Origin: Hymenobacter jeollabukensis
GTDB lineage: Bacteria > Bacteroidota > Bacteroidia > Cytophagales > Hymenobacteraceae
NCBI RefSeq assembly: GCF_005771675.1
Contig: NZ_VAJM01000003.1
Coordinates: 186,001 to 250,000, forward strand
Length of the DNA stretch: 64,000 nucleotides
Direction of reading: 5' to 3'
This document shows positions 44,753 to 56,521 of this stretch, piece after piece. The notes under the pieces were generated by a model. The model saw nothing but the letters and a program-made list of their open reading frames with translations. It was not told where the DNA came from and did no database searches. Positions within the stretch are counted from its first letter, which is position 1, and each line of letters starts with the position of its first letter. The position numbers were made by a program, and so were the translations under genes.

Positions 44753-45160
44753 TTAGCCCTCGTAGGAGAACTGAACCGATTGCCGGATTTCCGGGTTTAG
44801 GCTGAGAGCCACCGGGCAGGTGCGGGCCGCGTTTTCCAGCGTGGACCGCTCTTTGTCGGAAAGCGAGGCGGGCATCCGGAATGCCAGCTCGATTTCGGCG
44901 ATGCGCCGCGGCTCGGCCGCCATGTGCTTGGTGACGCTCCACGTCACGCCGCGCAGGTCCAGCCCCTGGCGCTCCGCCACGATGCCCATAATGGTCATCA
45001 TGCACGAGCCCAGGGCCGCGCTGACCAGGTCGGTGGGCGAAAACGCCTCGCCGCGGCCGTGGTTGTCGACCGGGGCGTCGGTGTGAATGGTGGTGCCCGA
45101 GGCTACGTGGGTAGCGTCGGTGCGCAGCTGGCCGGCGTACCGGGCGGTGGCAGTGCTCAT
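44753..45160 (-). CDS. OsmC family peroxiredoxin-like protein
   Basis: A 135-residue protein from the ATG at 45160 (MSTATARYAGQLRTDATHVA). It shows GRGEAFSPTDLVSAALGSCM with the first redox cysteine, TIMGIVAERQGLDLRGVTW, and ENAARTCPVALSLNPEI with the second. OsmC proteins reduce organic hydroperoxides with thiols. It stands alone and diverges from the gene at 45271. Confidence 0.92.
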   Translation of the reverse strand: MSTATARYAGQLRTDATHVASGTTIHTDAPVDNHGRGEAFSPTDLVSAALGSCMMTIMGIVAERQGLDLRGVTWSVTKHMAAEPRRIAEIELAFRMPASLSDKERSTLENAARTCPVALSLNPEIRQSVQFSYEG

Positions 45161-45190
45161 AAATTCAGAAAAACTACAGACGGATGCGCT

Positions 45191-45198
45191 CAAATTTA
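45191..45198 (-). promoter_or_regulatory. -7 element for the OsmC gene
   Basis: TAAATTTG on the - strand, 30 bp before the ATG at 45160; exact TAnnTTTG match. Confidence 0.6.
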
Positions 45199-45270
45199 CG
45201 TACTTTCGGAGTGGCTGGCCCCGGGTGGGCGGCCGCGCGTTTGTTTTCCTTCCTGCCCGCCTCTGCTGCC

Positions 45271-46053
45271 GTGCGCCCGTTTTTATACTCCGCTATCCTG
45301 CTCCCGGCCGCGCTGCTGGCCGCATCTGCCGCCCAGGCCCAGGAGGCCCAGGACGCGCCGAGCTACGAGAAGGAATTTACCTATGGCATCAACCTGAACA
45401 CCAACGCCGGCCTGATCGGCGGGGTGGCCGTGCGCTCGACCCGGCGTCTCAACGACGACTGGGCCCGCTTTTGGCTGCTCGAAGGCGTGGAGGTGAAAAG
45501 CCGTAAGGAGCAGCGCGTGCAGAACAACATTGGGGGCGTGTATGTGCAGGGCAAGACCAACTACCTCTTCGCCCTGCGCCCCACCGTGGGCTTGCAGCGC
45601 ACCCTGTTCCGCAAAGCGGCCGAGTCGGGCGTGGAAGTGGATGCCATGTTCGGGGCCGGGCCGTCCATCGGGCTGCTGCTGCCCTACTACATCTACTACG
45701 ACTACACGCCCAAGCCCGATCCGCAGAGCAACCCCAACCCGCGCGAAGACATCCGGGCCGAGCAGTACGACCCCGTCAAGCACTACGAGGTCAACAAGAT
45801 TTATGACCGGGCCCCCATTTTCTCGGGCATCGGCAACGTGAAGCCCAACGTGGGCGCACACCTGCGCGGAGCCCTCAACTTTGAGTACGGCCGCTACCGC
45901 GACGCCGTGGCGGGTATCGAAGCAGGCTTCCTGATCGAGGCGTATACCAAGCGCTTGGTGACGATGGAGGTAACCGGGGTGCCGGAAAGCCGGCTCAACA
46001 ACAACCTCTTCAACTCGGTGTACGTGACGCTCTACATCGGCTCGCGCAAGTAA
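45271..46053 (+). CDS. Secreted barrel-like protein, 260 aa
   Basis: GTG at 45271 gives a good signal peptide ([20 protein letters not shown]); the open frame extends 29 codons upstream but without a signal. The mature protein has strands such as [40 protein letters not shown], a [20 protein letters not shown] section, and ends [13 protein letters not shown], like an outer membrane barrel. The loop [20 protein letters not shown] is acidic. Function unknown. Confidence 0.7.
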   Translation: MRPFLYSAILLPAALLAASAAQAQEAQDAPSYEKEFTYGINLNTNAGLIGGVAVRSTRRLNDDWARFWLLEGVEVKSRKEQRVQNNIGGVYVQGKTNYLFALRPTVGLQRTLFRKAAESGVEVDAMFGAGPSIGLLLPYYIYYDYTPKPDPQSNPNPREDIRAEQYDPVKHYEVNKIYDRAPIFSGIGNVKPNVGAHLRGALNFEYGRYRDAVAGIEAGFLIEAYTKRLVTMEVTGVPESRLNNNLFNSVYVTLYIGSRK

Positions 46054-46070
46054 AAGCCATGTTACCACAT

Positions 46071-46119
46071 AAGCCCGTCGCCGGCCGGACCCGCAAGGTC
46101 GGCCGGCGACGGGCTTTTT
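46071..46119 (+). terminator. Rho-independent terminator
   Basis: AAGCCCGTCGCCGGCCG pairs with CGGCCGGCGACGGGCTT, followed by TTT. It closes the 45271 gene. Confidence 0.88.
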
Positions 46120-46214
46120 CGGGCCCGGCGGGTGGGTTTGCAACTCACAGGCGGGCTGCGCTGTTTACCGGGCACGGCCGGCAATTCGGTGCTGCGCCGC
46201 AACCCGCTACCGCT

Positions 46215-46222
46215 TACCTTTG
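46215..46222 (+). promoter_or_regulatory. -7 element for lipA
   Basis: TACCTTTG, only 4 bp before the ATG. The transcript would be leaderless or nearly so. Confidence 0.65.
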
Positions 46223-46226
46223 TAGG

Positions 46227-47132
46227 ATGGATACTCTCCTGACCTTACCCGTCATTCAGCCTGAAGCTGCTCAGGCGCCGGCCAAGCCCCGCAAGCCCGA
46301 CTGGCTGCGCGTGAAGCTGCCCGTGGGCCAGGCTTACGCCAACGTGCGCAAGCTGGTGGACGAACATAAACTGCACACCATCTGCGAGTCGGGCAACTGC
46401 CCGAACATGGGCGAGTGTTGGGGCGCCGGCACGGCCACCTTCATGATCCTGGGCAACATCTGCACGCGCTCCTGCTCGTTTTGCGCGGTGGCTACCGGCC
46501 GCCCCACCGAGTACGACCTCGACGAGCCCCGCCGCGTGGCCGAAGCCATCAAGCTGATGGGCGTGAAGCACGCCGTCATCACCTCCGTGAACCGCGATGA
46601 GCTGAAGGACCGCGGCGCCGGCGTGTGGTACGAAACGGTGGTGCAGACCAAGCTGCTGTCGCCCGCCACGACCATCGAAACGCTGATTCCGGACGTGAAG
46701 GCCAACTGGGCCGCGCTCGACACGATGATTGCCGGCGGGCAGGAAGTGGTGTCGCACAACATGGAAACGGTGGGCAGCCTCTACCGCCTCGTGCGCCCGC
46801 AGGCCAAGTACGACCGCAGCCTGGAGCAGATCCGCCGCACCAAGGAAGCCGGCCGCCGCACCAAGTCGGGCATCATGCTGGGCCTGGGCGAGACCAAGGA
46901 AGAAGTGTACCAGGCCATGGACGACCTGGTTGTCAACGGCCTCGACATCCTCACGCTGGGCCAGTACCTGCAGCCCACCAAGCGTCACATCGAAGTGGCC
47001 GAGTTCATTCACCCCGACCTCTTCGCGCACTACAAGGAAGAAGGCCTGCGCCGCGGCCTGAAGTACGTGGAGAGCGGCCCGCTGGTGCGCAGCTCCTACC
47101 ACGCCGAGCGGCATGTGAACGTGCCGATTTAG
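46227..47132 (+). CDS. lipA: Lipoyl synthase
   Basis: A 301-residue radical-SAM enzyme. The auxiliary cluster cysteines are in [12 protein letters not shown], the radical-SAM triad is CTRSCSFC, and the C-terminal [10 protein letters not shown] is present. It inserts two sulfurs into protein-bound octanoyl groups to make the lipoyl cofactor used by 2-oxoacid dehydrogenases and the glycine cleavage system; genes of both lie in this window. Length and motifs are normal. Confidence 0.97.
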   Translation: MDTLLTLPVIQPEAAQAPAKPRKPDWLRVKLPVGQAYANVRKLVDEHKLHTICESGNCPNMGECWGAGTATFMILGNICTRSCSFCAVATGRPTEYDLDEPRRVAEAIKLMGVKHAVITSVNRDELKDRGAGVWYETVVQTKLLSPATTIETLIPDVKANWAALDTMIAGGQEVVSHNMETVGSLYRLVRPQAKYDRSLEQIRRTKEAGRRTKSGIMLGLGETKEEVYQAMDDLVVNGLDILTLGQYLQPTKRHIEVAEFIHPDLFAHYKEEGLRRGLKYVESGPLVRSSYHAERHVNVPI

Positions 47133-47158
47133 GCCGCCAGCCGCGTTTAGCATTGCCC

Positions 47159-47192
47159 CAGGGCCCGGTTTCAGCAGTGAAGCCGGGCCCTG
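47159..47192. terminator. Terminator after lipA
   Basis: CAGGGCCCGGTTTCA pairs with TGAAGCCGGGCCCTG with one mismatch. It lies between convergent lipA and the gene ending at 47198; the T tract is weak. Confidence 0.65.
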
Positions 47193-47197
47193 CGTGT

Positions 47198-47854
47198 TTA
47201 GTCGAGCAGGCCGAGGTAGGCGTCGTTGTTGACGTAGAGCACCGCCGGAGCGGGCTGGCCGGGCGGCACGCGCTGCAGGTTCTGGGCCAGCTCGCGCAGC
47301 AGGATGCGCGTCTGACGGCCCATGGTATGGCTCCAGAATACCACCACGCGGTAGCTGCCCGGCGCCACCGCAAACTGCTCCGGCGCCAGCGGCTGCCCCG
47401 CGGGCGTGCGCAGAAACGTGAGCAGCTGCGCAAACGATAGCAGCTGGTCGGGTGCCACCTGCGAGGCGGGCGGAAAGGTGTTGAGTCGGCCGCCGGGGTT
47501 CCAGTTGAGGTTCAGGCTGGGCAGCTTGGGCGGGGCGTAGCAGTTGATGTGAAACGACACGAGCTGCCCGGCGTCGTCAAAATAGAGCAGTTGCAGCAGC
47601 TGGCCGTGGTTTTTGGCCGCCTCGTAGGTGCGCGCATCCCGCGCCTGTTGCCGCACGAAGCGCAGGTAGCTGGTGTCGAGTACCGCCACCTGGCTGGCCG
47701 GCACCTGGTAGCGGGCTACGTCGGCGGCCAAGCGGGCGGGCGTGTGGGGCGGCGTGTCGTGCATACCCATTACCAGGCCGGCGTACAGGGCGTTGCAGCC
47801 GCTGAGGGCCGCCGCCAGCAGGGGTAAAGCCAGGGAAATAGCGCGTCGAATCAT
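47198..47854 (-). CDS. Lipoprotein of unknown function, 218 aa
   Basis: The ATG at 47854 gives MIRRAISLALPLLAAALSGC, a lipoprotein signal with Cys20. Features include YQVPASQVAVLDTSYLRFVR, LLQLLYFDDAGQLVSFHINC, NLNWNPGGRLNTFPP, and SYRVVVFWSHTMGRQTRILL near the end. The last part, with a predicted strand then helix and VLYVNNDAYLGLLD, looks like a small alpha/beta fold. I do not recognise a family. Confidence 0.7.
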   Translation of the reverse strand: MIRRAISLALPLLAAALSGCNALYAGLVMGMHDTPPHTPARLAADVARYQVPASQVAVLDTSYLRFVRQQARDARTYEAAKNHGQLLQLLYFDDAGQLVSFHINCYAPPKLPSLNLNWNPGGRLNTFPPASQVAPDQLLSFAQLLTFLRTPAGQPLAPEQFAVAPGSYRVVVFWSHTMGRQTRILLRELAQNLQRVPPGQPAPAVLYVNNDAYLGLLD

Positions 47855-47871
47855 CAAACCGGGAATAAAAC

Positions 47872-47902
47872 AAAAAGCCCCATCGGAATCCGATGAGGCT
47901 TT
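47872..47902. terminator. Terminator after the DUF4136 gene
   Basis: AAAAGCCCCATCGG pairs with CCGATGAGGCTTTT (one mismatch), with A and T runs. It ends the - strand DUF4136 transcript before the next - strand gene. Confidence 0.8.
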
Positions 47903-47925
47903 TGCGGGGCAAAACGTTGCGTCGC

Positions 47926-48528
47926 TTAGCGGCGGGCGGTGTTGTCGGTGGGCGGAAAGTCGCCGAGCACGCCGGTGACGAGGCGGTTCACCTCCTGCTC
48001 CGACAGCGTCTGCTGGTCGACCTGGCTCTGGCCGTAGCCGCGCCACACCAGCTCCTTGCGCTTGGCGTCCACGATGTCGATGATGACGTTACCGGCTTTG
48101 TAGTCCTGCACCGTCTGGTAGGAGCGGCCGAGGCCGTAGTAGCCCCAGTAGGGGTAACCGTAGGGGCCGTAGTAGCCGGGGTTGGCGGCGCGCTGCTTGT
48201 CCTCCACGCGGGCGGAGTAGGCTACGTACACGTCAGGGTTCTTATCGGCCTTGGTCAGGCCTTTGCGCACCATTTCGGCTTCCACCGAGCGGCGCATGCG
48301 CTGGTCGAAAAAGGAGTTGTAGCCCTTGGCGGGTCCGCCTTCGGCGTCAGCGGGCTGCTCGGGGTACCAGGCCCAGGTTTTGTAAGCGCGGAAGTTGACG
48401 GCGTGGTCGAAGTCGGAGGTGACGCCCACGCGGGGCACCGTGGCGCAGCCGGCCGAGCCCAGCAGCAGCGCCAGGCCGATGGCGGCCAGCGCGAGGGGGC
48501 GGGAAAACAAGTGAGGGAAGCGTTGCAT
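47926..48528 (-). CDS. DUF4136 lipoprotein
   Basis: A 200-residue protein with lipobox AGC near residue 28. The DUF4136 core follows: VTSDFDHAVNFRAYKTWAWY, RRSVEAEMVRKGLTKADKNP, and VYVAYSARVEDKQ. A Tyr/Gly-rich loop (NPGYYGPYGYPYWGYYGLGR) interrupts it, and the end VIIDIVDAKRKELVWRGYGQ matches the family. Role unknown; it is anchored in the envelope. Confidence 0.9.
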   Translation of the reverse strand: MQRFPHLFSRPLALAAIGLALLLGSAGCATVPRVGVTSDFDHAVNFRAYKTWAWYPEQPADAEGGPAKGYNSFFDQRMRRSVEAEMVRKGLTKADKNPDVYVAYSARVEDKQRAANPGYYGPYGYPYWGYYGLGRSYQTVQDYKAGNVIIDIVDAKRKELVWRGYGQSQVDQQTLSEQEVNRLVTGVLGDFPPTDNTARR

Positions 48529-48741
48529 GATAAGACGAGTTAGGAAAGCCCGAAAACCGCTTTGCCGGCGTCGACAAGCTGGTTTCTGGTGGCTATTCTG
48601 TTAACGTCAGGCCCGCGCCGGCCGTTCCCGGATTGTTGGATTCCGGCCAGAGTGATGGAAAATTTCGGCCCAATTTTATTTTGATTAAATGCAGTTTTTT
48701 GGCAGATTAGAGGTCCTATTCCCGCTCTGCCTTCCCGCCCT

Positions 48742-49029
48742 ATGCTATTGCTACTACTTACGCGCCTGCTGCTCGCGCAGCAGCCCGCAGCCACGGCCCA
48801 GATTCCGCCGCTTGCGCAGAAGGCCGCCGACCGCACCACCGGCACCGCCTGCTGCCTGTATACCCGCCCCAGCACCCAGTCGCCCATGCTCTCCATCGTG
48901 CCGGCGGGGGCGCAGGTGCAGGTAACCGACTCGGCCAACAACGCCTACTTCGTGTATGCGCAGTTCAGCAAAAAGGGCAAGGTGCTGTCGGGCTACATGT
49001 ACCGGGCTTGCCTGAGCACCGCCCCCTGA
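48742..49029 (+). CDS. Small secreted SH3-like protein, paralogue of the next gene
   Basis: A 95-residue protein with a hydrophobic start (MLLLLLTRLLLA). A short beta domain contains CCLYTRPSTQSPMLSIVPAG, AQVQVTDSANNAYFVYAQFS, and ends SGYMYRACLS. The pattern suggests a bacterial SH3-like fold. The next gene has the same ending (GYMYRTCFKGK), so the two are tandem duplicates that have diverged. Confidence 0.65.
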   Translation: MLLLLLTRLLLAQQPAATAQIPPLAQKAADRTTGTACCLYTRPSTQSPMLSIVPAGAQVQVTDSANNAYFVYAQFSKKGKVLSGYMYRACLSTAP

Positions 49030-49111
49030 GGCGGGAACGGTTGCGGTAGGGAGAAAATAAAAGCGCAAGAGCTGCGGCATTTCGCTACATTCCCGAAACA
49101 ATCCACCCCCT

Positions 49112-49405
49112 ATGCCCAAAACTCTACTTTTTCTGGCCTTGCTCGGCTTGGCCGCCTGCAGCGCTGCCAAAGACGACAGCGCATCCAACCGCAGCAACAA
49201 CACCCCGGTGGCCCGCAATACCGTGGTGGACTGCCCGCTCTACGACGGCATGAAAAAGGAATCGACCCAGCTCATGGCCATTACCTCGGGCACCGAAGTG
49301 CAGGTGATGGACACCGTCGACCAGTACTTCGTGAAAGTGCGCGCCACCAACGCGGGCAAAACCGAAACCGGCTACATGTACCGAACCTGCTTCAAGGGCA
49401 AGTAG
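49112..49405 (+). CDS. Small SH3-like lipoprotein
   Basis: A 97-residue protein with signal MPKTLLFLALLGLAAC and lipid-anchor Cys16. The mature part has VDCPLYDGMKKESTQLMAIT, GTEVQVMDTVDQYFVKVRAT, and GYMYRTC at the end, matching the domain of the previous gene. A strong terminator follows. It may bind peptidoglycan or another wall component, by analogy with SH3-like lipoproteins. Confidence 0.68.
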   Translation: MPKTLLFLALLGLAACSAAKDDSASNRSNNTPVARNTVVDCPLYDGMKKESTQLMAITSGTEVQVMDTVDQYFVKVRATNAGKTETGYMYRTCFKGK

Positions 49406-49443
49406 CCGCCACCGCCTGCCACCACCCCGACGCCTAAAACCAC

Positions 49444-49475
49444 AACGGCCCGGAACCAGCTGGTTCCGGGCCGTT
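49444..49475. terminator. Terminator between convergent genes
   Basis: AACGGCCCGGAACC pairs perfectly with GGTTCCGGGCCGTT over loop AGCT. It lies between the 49112 gene and the end of gcvP. Confidence 0.8.
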
Positions 49476-49505
49476 GCTTTGGGCCGATTGCTCAGCGCCG
49501 CGCCG

Positions 49506-52433
<2,928 letters not shown>

Positions 52434-52484
52434 ATGGGAAACGGATGGTTGGCGGGGAAAAGGGGCCGTGGGTGACGGCCCCGA

Positions 52485-52492
52485 CAAAGGTA
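52485..52492 (-). promoter_or_regulatory. -7 element for gcvP
   Basis: TACCTTTG on the - strand, 51 bp before the ATG; a TTTA about 20 bp upstream could be a weak -33. Confidence 0.55.
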
Positions 52493-52618
52493 GGCCGAAA
52501 AGGCTTCATGCTTAAACCATTCCGCGGGCAAAAAAGTGGCGGCGGCGAACGAAGCGGACGGGCCCGGGTTTTTCGGCCGGCCGGCCCCGGGCGCGCCGGC
52601 CGCTCCGGCCAAAAATCC

Positions 52619-52626
52619 TAAGTTTG
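52619..52626 (+). promoter_or_regulatory. -7 element for the NAD-dependent dehydrogenase gene
   Basis: TAAGTTTG, exact TAnnTTTG match, 27 bp before the ATG at 52654. It is divergent from the gcvP promoter. Confidence 0.6.
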
Positions 52627-52653
52627 CCGTTCCCTACCGACTCTGCATTCCCC

Positions 52654-53886
52654 ATGAATACGCTCAAGCTTGGCCTGATCCGCGAAGGCAAAATCCCCGT
52701 CGACCGGCGCGTGCCGCTCACCCCCAAAAAGTGCGCGGAAGTGCAGCAGACCTGGCCGCAGGTACAGGTGGTGGTGCAGAGCAGCGACATCCGCAGCTAC
52801 GCCGACCAGGAATACCGCGACCTGGGCATCCGGGTGCAGCCCGACGTGGCCGACTGCGACATCCTGCTCGGGGTGAAGGAAGTACCCGTGGAGCAGCTCG
52901 TGCCGAACAAGACCTACATGTTCTTCTCGCACACCATTAAAAAGCAGCCGGCCAACCGCAAGCTGCTGCGCGCCGTGCTCCAGAAGAACATCACGCTCAT
53001 CGACTACGAGGTGCTGACCAACGCCCGCGAGGAGCGCATCGTGGCCTTCGGCTACTGGGCCGGGGTGGTGGGCGCCTACAACGGCCTGCTCACCTACGGC
53101 CGCAAGCACGGCCTGTTCCAGCTCAAGCCCGCCTACCTCTGCACCGACCTCGACGACATGCAGGAAGAATACTTCAAGGTGAAGGCCCTGCCGCCCATCA
53201 AGATGGCCGTGACGGGCTCGGGCCGCGTGGCCCAGGGTGCCATTCAGGTGCTCGACAAGATGGGCATCCGGCGGGTGAGCGTGTACGACTACCTCTACCA
53301 CGACTTCACGGAGCCGGTGTACACCCAGCTGCGCTCCTCCGACTACAATGCCCGCAAGGACGGCCGCGTGTGGGACACGCCCAACTTCCATCATCACCCG
53401 GAGGAGTACCTCTCGACGTTCGACCGGTACCTGCCGGTGACCGACCTGCTCATTGCTTGCGCCTACTGGGACCCGAAGGCGCCCCGGCTCTTCACCGAGG
53501 ACGACACGCGCCGGCCCAACTTCCGCATCAACACCATTGCCGACGTGACCTGCGACATCGACGGCAGCATCCCCGTCACCAAGCGCAGCACCAGCATCCC
53601 CGATCCGGCCTTCGACTACAACCCGCGCACCGGGGAGCTGGAAGCGGCGTATTCGCACCCGCTGAACCTGACCGTCATGGCCGTCGACAACCTGCCCTGC
53701 GAGCTGCCGCGCAATGCCTCGCGGGACTTCGGCCGCCAGCTCATCGACAACGTGTTTCCCCACCTCTTCGGCCCCGACCCGGACGGCATCATCGAGCGGG
53801 CCACCATTGCCCGCGGCGGCCAGCTGACCCCGCGCTACGACTACCTGCGCGACTACGTGGGCGAGGATGTACTGGCAACTTCCTAA
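52654..53886 (+). CDS. NAD(P)-dependent oxidoreductase of the alanine/saccharopine dehydrogenase group
   Basis: A 410-residue protein. The N-terminal half (LGLIREGKIPVDRRVPLTPK, ADCDILLGVKEVPVEQLVP, TYMFFSHTIKKQPANR) matches the AlaDh_PNT N domain. The nucleotide-binding half has IKMAVTGSGRVAQGAIQVLD, a Rossmann glycine motif. RVPLTPKKC and the FSHTIK stretch are typical of lysine-forming saccharopine dehydrogenase-like enzymes. The exact substrate is uncertain. The next gene's frame overlaps its 3' end. Confidence 0.82.
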   Translation: MNTLKLGLIREGKIPVDRRVPLTPKKCAEVQQTWPQVQVVVQSSDIRSYADQEYRDLGIRVQPDVADCDILLGVKEVPVEQLVPNKTYMFFSHTIKKQPANRKLLRAVLQKNITLIDYEVLTNAREERIVAFGYWAGVVGAYNGLLTYGRKHGLFQLKPAYLCTDLDDMQEEYFKVKALPPIKMAVTGSGRVAQGAIQVLDKMGIRRVSVYDYLYHDFTEPVYTQLRSSDYNARKDGRVWDTPNFHHHPEEYLSTFDRYLPVTDLLIACAYWDPKAPRLFTEDDTRRPNFRINTIADVTCDIDGSIPVTKRSTSIPDPAFDYNPRTGELEAAYSHPLNLTVMAVDNLPCELPRNASRDFGRQLIDNVFPHLFGPDPDGIIERATIARGGQLTPRYDYLRDYVGEDVLATS

Positions 53887-53914
53887 GCAGTACCAAGCTC
53901 TGATAATTGACTCC

Positions 53915-54627
53915 GTGCCGAAATACCAGTCGGGGCTTTACGCACTGAAACGACCCGTTTTTTCCCTGGTGCTGCTGGGGCTGCTGGTCGTGCAGTGCCG
54001 CAAAGAGGAGGAGCCGCACACGGCCTTGCTGCCAGCCGATTTCAAGGCGCTGGTGCGCTTCGAGGAAGGTACTTACTGGGTCTATCAGGACTCGGCCACC
54101 CAAGCGCTGGACAGCGCCTGGGTCACCCGGCTGAACACCGGCATCGGAGCAACAACTGAACGAGGTAAAATTATCGACTATCGCGAAGGGCTAGAGGTGC
54201 AAGTTCAGCACAGTTCCGTAGCGGACTTCTTTTCCGCTACGGAACTGATGCACCTTGCTTTCCTACTCTGGCCAACCCGGAGGGGTGCGCGCGGTTGATG
54301 CGCAGCCGCCAGGTGGGCGGGGGCGCGTCGGGCGGTGACCCGGCCACGACGGGCTACGTGCTGGAATACCCGCTGCCGGCCGGGCAGCCGGTCATCATCC
54401 GAAACGGAGCGGGCCTATACCTGTACCGCCACCCCCAACCGCTGCCGCTGGGCGCCCGCCACTACGCGGACGTGGTGCAGGCCACGAACCTGCGCGACCA
54501 GTCGGAAGACGGGGCCACGGTAACCTACTACTGGGCCCCGCGCTACGGGCTGGTGCGGCGGCGCATCCGGGCGCTGAACCGGCCGGCGCAGACCTGGACG
54601 CTCATCCGTGAACACATCGTGCAGTGA
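53915..54627 (+). pseudogene. Lipoprotein gene split into two frames
   Basis: GTG at 53915 starts a signal with lipobox-like VVQC (LKRPVFSLVLLGLLVVQC), followed by LVRFEEGTYWVYQDSATQAL, typical of a Bacteroidota lipoprotein. The frame ends at 54298 in arginine-rich shadow. A second frame from about 54298 gives GYVLEYPLPAGQPV, LPLGARHYADVVQATNLRDQ, and TVTYYWAPRYGLVRRR, which reads as the natural C-terminal half. A 13-bp inverted repeat lies at 54212-54246, near the break. It is either a broken gene or an indel; two overlapping real genes are less likely. Confidence 0.6.
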
Positions 54628-54628
54628 A

Positions 54629-54699
54629 GCCGGCGTGCCTAAGCAGAAACGCCCCGGCGCCGCTAAGGCACCGGGGCGTTTCTGCTTAGGCACGCCGGC
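54629..54699. terminator. Hairpin with perfect 29-bp arms between convergent genes
   Basis: 54629-54657 (GCCGGCGTGCCTAAGCAGAA...) is exactly complementary to 54671-54699 across a 13-nt loop. It starts 2 bp after the stop of the lipoprotein fragment and ends 6 bp before the convergent DUF1206 stop. No T tract is seen. Confidence 0.75.
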
Positions 54700-54704
54700 C
54701 GGGC

Positions 54705-55547
54705 CTACACCCCGCGCAAAATCGGGTACTTGGCCCGCACCAGCATGTAGAGCCCATAGGCCACCAGGCCCAGCGCCACGATGAGCAGCGGGGCCCGGCC
54801 GATGGAGGCCAGGAAATCAAACGCGCCCTCGGTGCCTTCGGCTTCGTTGGCGTTGGCGTGGCGAGCGGCCTGCACCAGGAAATAGCCCAGAATGCCCCAC
54901 ACCACGCCCCGGGCCGTGTAGCCGAGCTGGCCCACGCGGTACACGAGGCGCTGCTGGGCGGCCGGCAGCTGGCTGTGGTTGACGTGCTTGGCAAACGAGC
55001 CCGAATAGGCCCGAACCAGCTGGTACACGCCCACCCCGATGACGAACAACCCGATGGCGCCTACCAGCCACTGCCCGTAGGGCTGGGCCAGCAGCGTGGC
55101 CACGAAGGTCTGGCGGGTGTCGCCGTCCCCGCCGGCGCCGGCCGTGGTGTTTTCGAAGGCCGCCTTGCCGGCTACGAAGGCCAGGGCCGCGTAGCCCAGG
55201 GCCGAGCCTGCGTAGCCGAGGCGGGTGGCAATGCCCTTGGCGCCATTACCCTTGCCCTCGGTGTCGCGGATGGCCTGCACGAAGCGCCACACCACGTAGC
55301 CGGCCAGCCCGAAGGCTACCAGGCCCAGCAGCCAGCGGCCCAGGGGCATGTTCTGAATGGTTTGCAACACCTGCTGCTTGTCGGCGGTGCGGCCGCCGTC
55401 GATATTGGTGGCGGCCATGACGGCCAGCGCACCCAGAATGCCGTAGACCACGCCCTTGGCCGCGAAGCCGAAGCGCGCCAGCGCCCGGATGCCCTCGGAG
55501 GGGGAAGTCGGCAGATGCGCCGGAATGGAAGAAGAAAGCGTTGCCAT
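54705..55547 (-). CDS. DUF1206 membrane protein
   Basis: A 280-residue protein with about six membrane helices in three repeats, near residues 22-88, 105-185 and 205-275. Each begins with an ALARFGFAAKGVVYGILGAL-type segment (also LGYAGSALGYAALAF and LGYTARGVVWGILGYF). This is the DUF1206 triplication. Function unknown. It is monocistronic. Confidence 0.92.
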   Translation of the reverse strand: MATLSSSIPAHLPTSPSEGIRALARFGFAAKGVVYGILGALAVMAATNIDGGRTADKQQVLQTIQNMPLGRWLLGLVAFGLAGYVVWRFVQAIRDTEGKGNGAKGIATRLGYAGSALGYAALAFVAGKAAFENTTAGAGGDGDTRQTFVATLLAQPYGQWLVGAIGLFVIGVGVYQLVRAYSGSFAKHVNHSQLPAAQQRLVYRVGQLGYTARGVVWGILGYFLVQAARHANANEAEGTEGAFDFLASIGRAPLLIVALGLVAYGLYMLVRAKYPILRGV

Positions 55548-55596
55548 GGAAGGAAGATGCTAGGTTGGAACCTTCGGCATACGCAAGCCGCGGCCT

Positions 55597-56175
55597 TTAT
55601 GGCTGAGCCGCGCGCGGGGCGTGGCCAAGCACGCCGCCGGGCCGATACAGCTGAGCGCCCAGGGCCAGCAGCGGCTGGTTCTCGGGCAGATCAAGCGTCA
55701 GAATGGGTTTGGCACGGATAGTTTCGATGCGCAGCAGGCGCTCCAGGTTGCCGCCGGGCGAGAGGTAGGGAATGAAAAACTGGTCAGCCAGATCGGCGAT
55801 GAGCAGGTTGCGAATGTCGGCCGTATCCTGCGTGACGGACTGAACCCCGGGCTCGAAGGGCGTGACGAACAGCAGCCGGCCGGCCGTAATGTCGGCCTCG
55901 TACTCGAAGCGCGTGCCGGGCTGAATGCCCCGCCCCAGGGCGTAAATCACCGGCTGCCAGTGGCCCTGCAGCAGGTAGCGCAGCACGGCCTGCTCCAGGC
56001 GCGAGTGAAAGCCTGAGAGGATGCAGTGCCCGCGGTAGCGCTGCTCCATCGCCCACAGAAACGTCTGCCGCTCGATGGCCGCGGGGTAGTCGCGCGAGCA
56101 GAAAAAGGCAGTTTTCGGGAGCTTAAACAGAGCTTTGTTGCCCAGAGTGTATAGCTCGGCGGAATTGATGCGCAT
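55597..56175 (-). CDS. DprA-like / SLOG-fold protein
   Basis: A 192-residue protein from the ATG at 56175 (MRINSAELYTLGNKALFKLP). KTAFFCSRDYPAAIERQTFL, HCILSGFHSRLEQAVLRYLL, and QPVIYALGRGI follow the SMF/DprA Rossmann pattern, where an SGFHS loop replaces SGxARGID. It is shorter than true DprA (about 370) and lacks its C-terminal domain. Relatives are often labelled DNA-processing protein DprA, but nucleotide or ligand binding of SLOG type is all that can be said. Confidence 0.7.
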   Translation of the reverse strand: MRINSAELYTLGNKALFKLPKTAFFCSRDYPAAIERQTFLWAMEQRYRGHCILSGFHSRLEQAVLRYLLQGHWQPVIYALGRGIQPGTRFEYEADITAGRLLFVTPFEPGVQSVTQDTADIRNLLIADLADQFFIPYLSPGGNLERLLRIETIRAKPILTLDLPENQPLLALGAQLYRPGGVLGHAPRAAQP

Positions 56176-56240
56176 GAGAAACCGGATAGCCGGAGGAATA
56201 TACGCGTCGAGGGGGCAGGACACACTGCGCCGGATGAAAA

Positions 56241-56272
56241 AAACGCCCCGCAGCACGGGCTACGGGGCGTTT
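56241..56272. terminator. Terminator after the CsbD gene
   Basis: AAACGCCCCG pairs with CGGGGCGTTT across a 12-nt loop, 30 bp beyond the CsbD stop on the - strand. Confidence 0.75.
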
Positions 56273-56302
56273 CGATAGGTCATCAGTAATGACGGGGCCG
56301 GC

Positions 56303-56521
56303 TTAGAACGTGCGGCGGAACCAGTTCTTGATGTCGTCGACAGCTTCGCCGGTGCGCTCCTGCAGGCGGCCGAACCACTCGTCCTGGCGGCCTTCCTCGT
56401 AGGTCAGGTCGTCGTCGGTGAGCTGGCCCCACTTCTGCTTGGCCTGGCCCTTGATTTCGTTCCAGTTGCTGCGGGCGCGCAGTTCGGTCGAGTCGTCGAT
56501 GTTATTGTTGTTCAGGTCCAT
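56303..56521 (-). CDS. CsbD family stress protein
   Basis: A 72-residue acidic protein. It has NWNEIKGQAKQKWGQLTDDD followed by LTYEEGRQDEWFGRLQERTG, the CsbD signature, and a C-terminal DIKNWFRRTF. CsbD proteins are small general stress proteins with no defined biochemical activity. It is likely monocistronic. Confidence 0.93.
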   Translation of the reverse strand: MDLNNNNIDDSTELRARSNWNEIKGQAKQKWGQLTDDDLTYEEGRQDEWFGRLQERTGEAVDDIKNWFRRTF

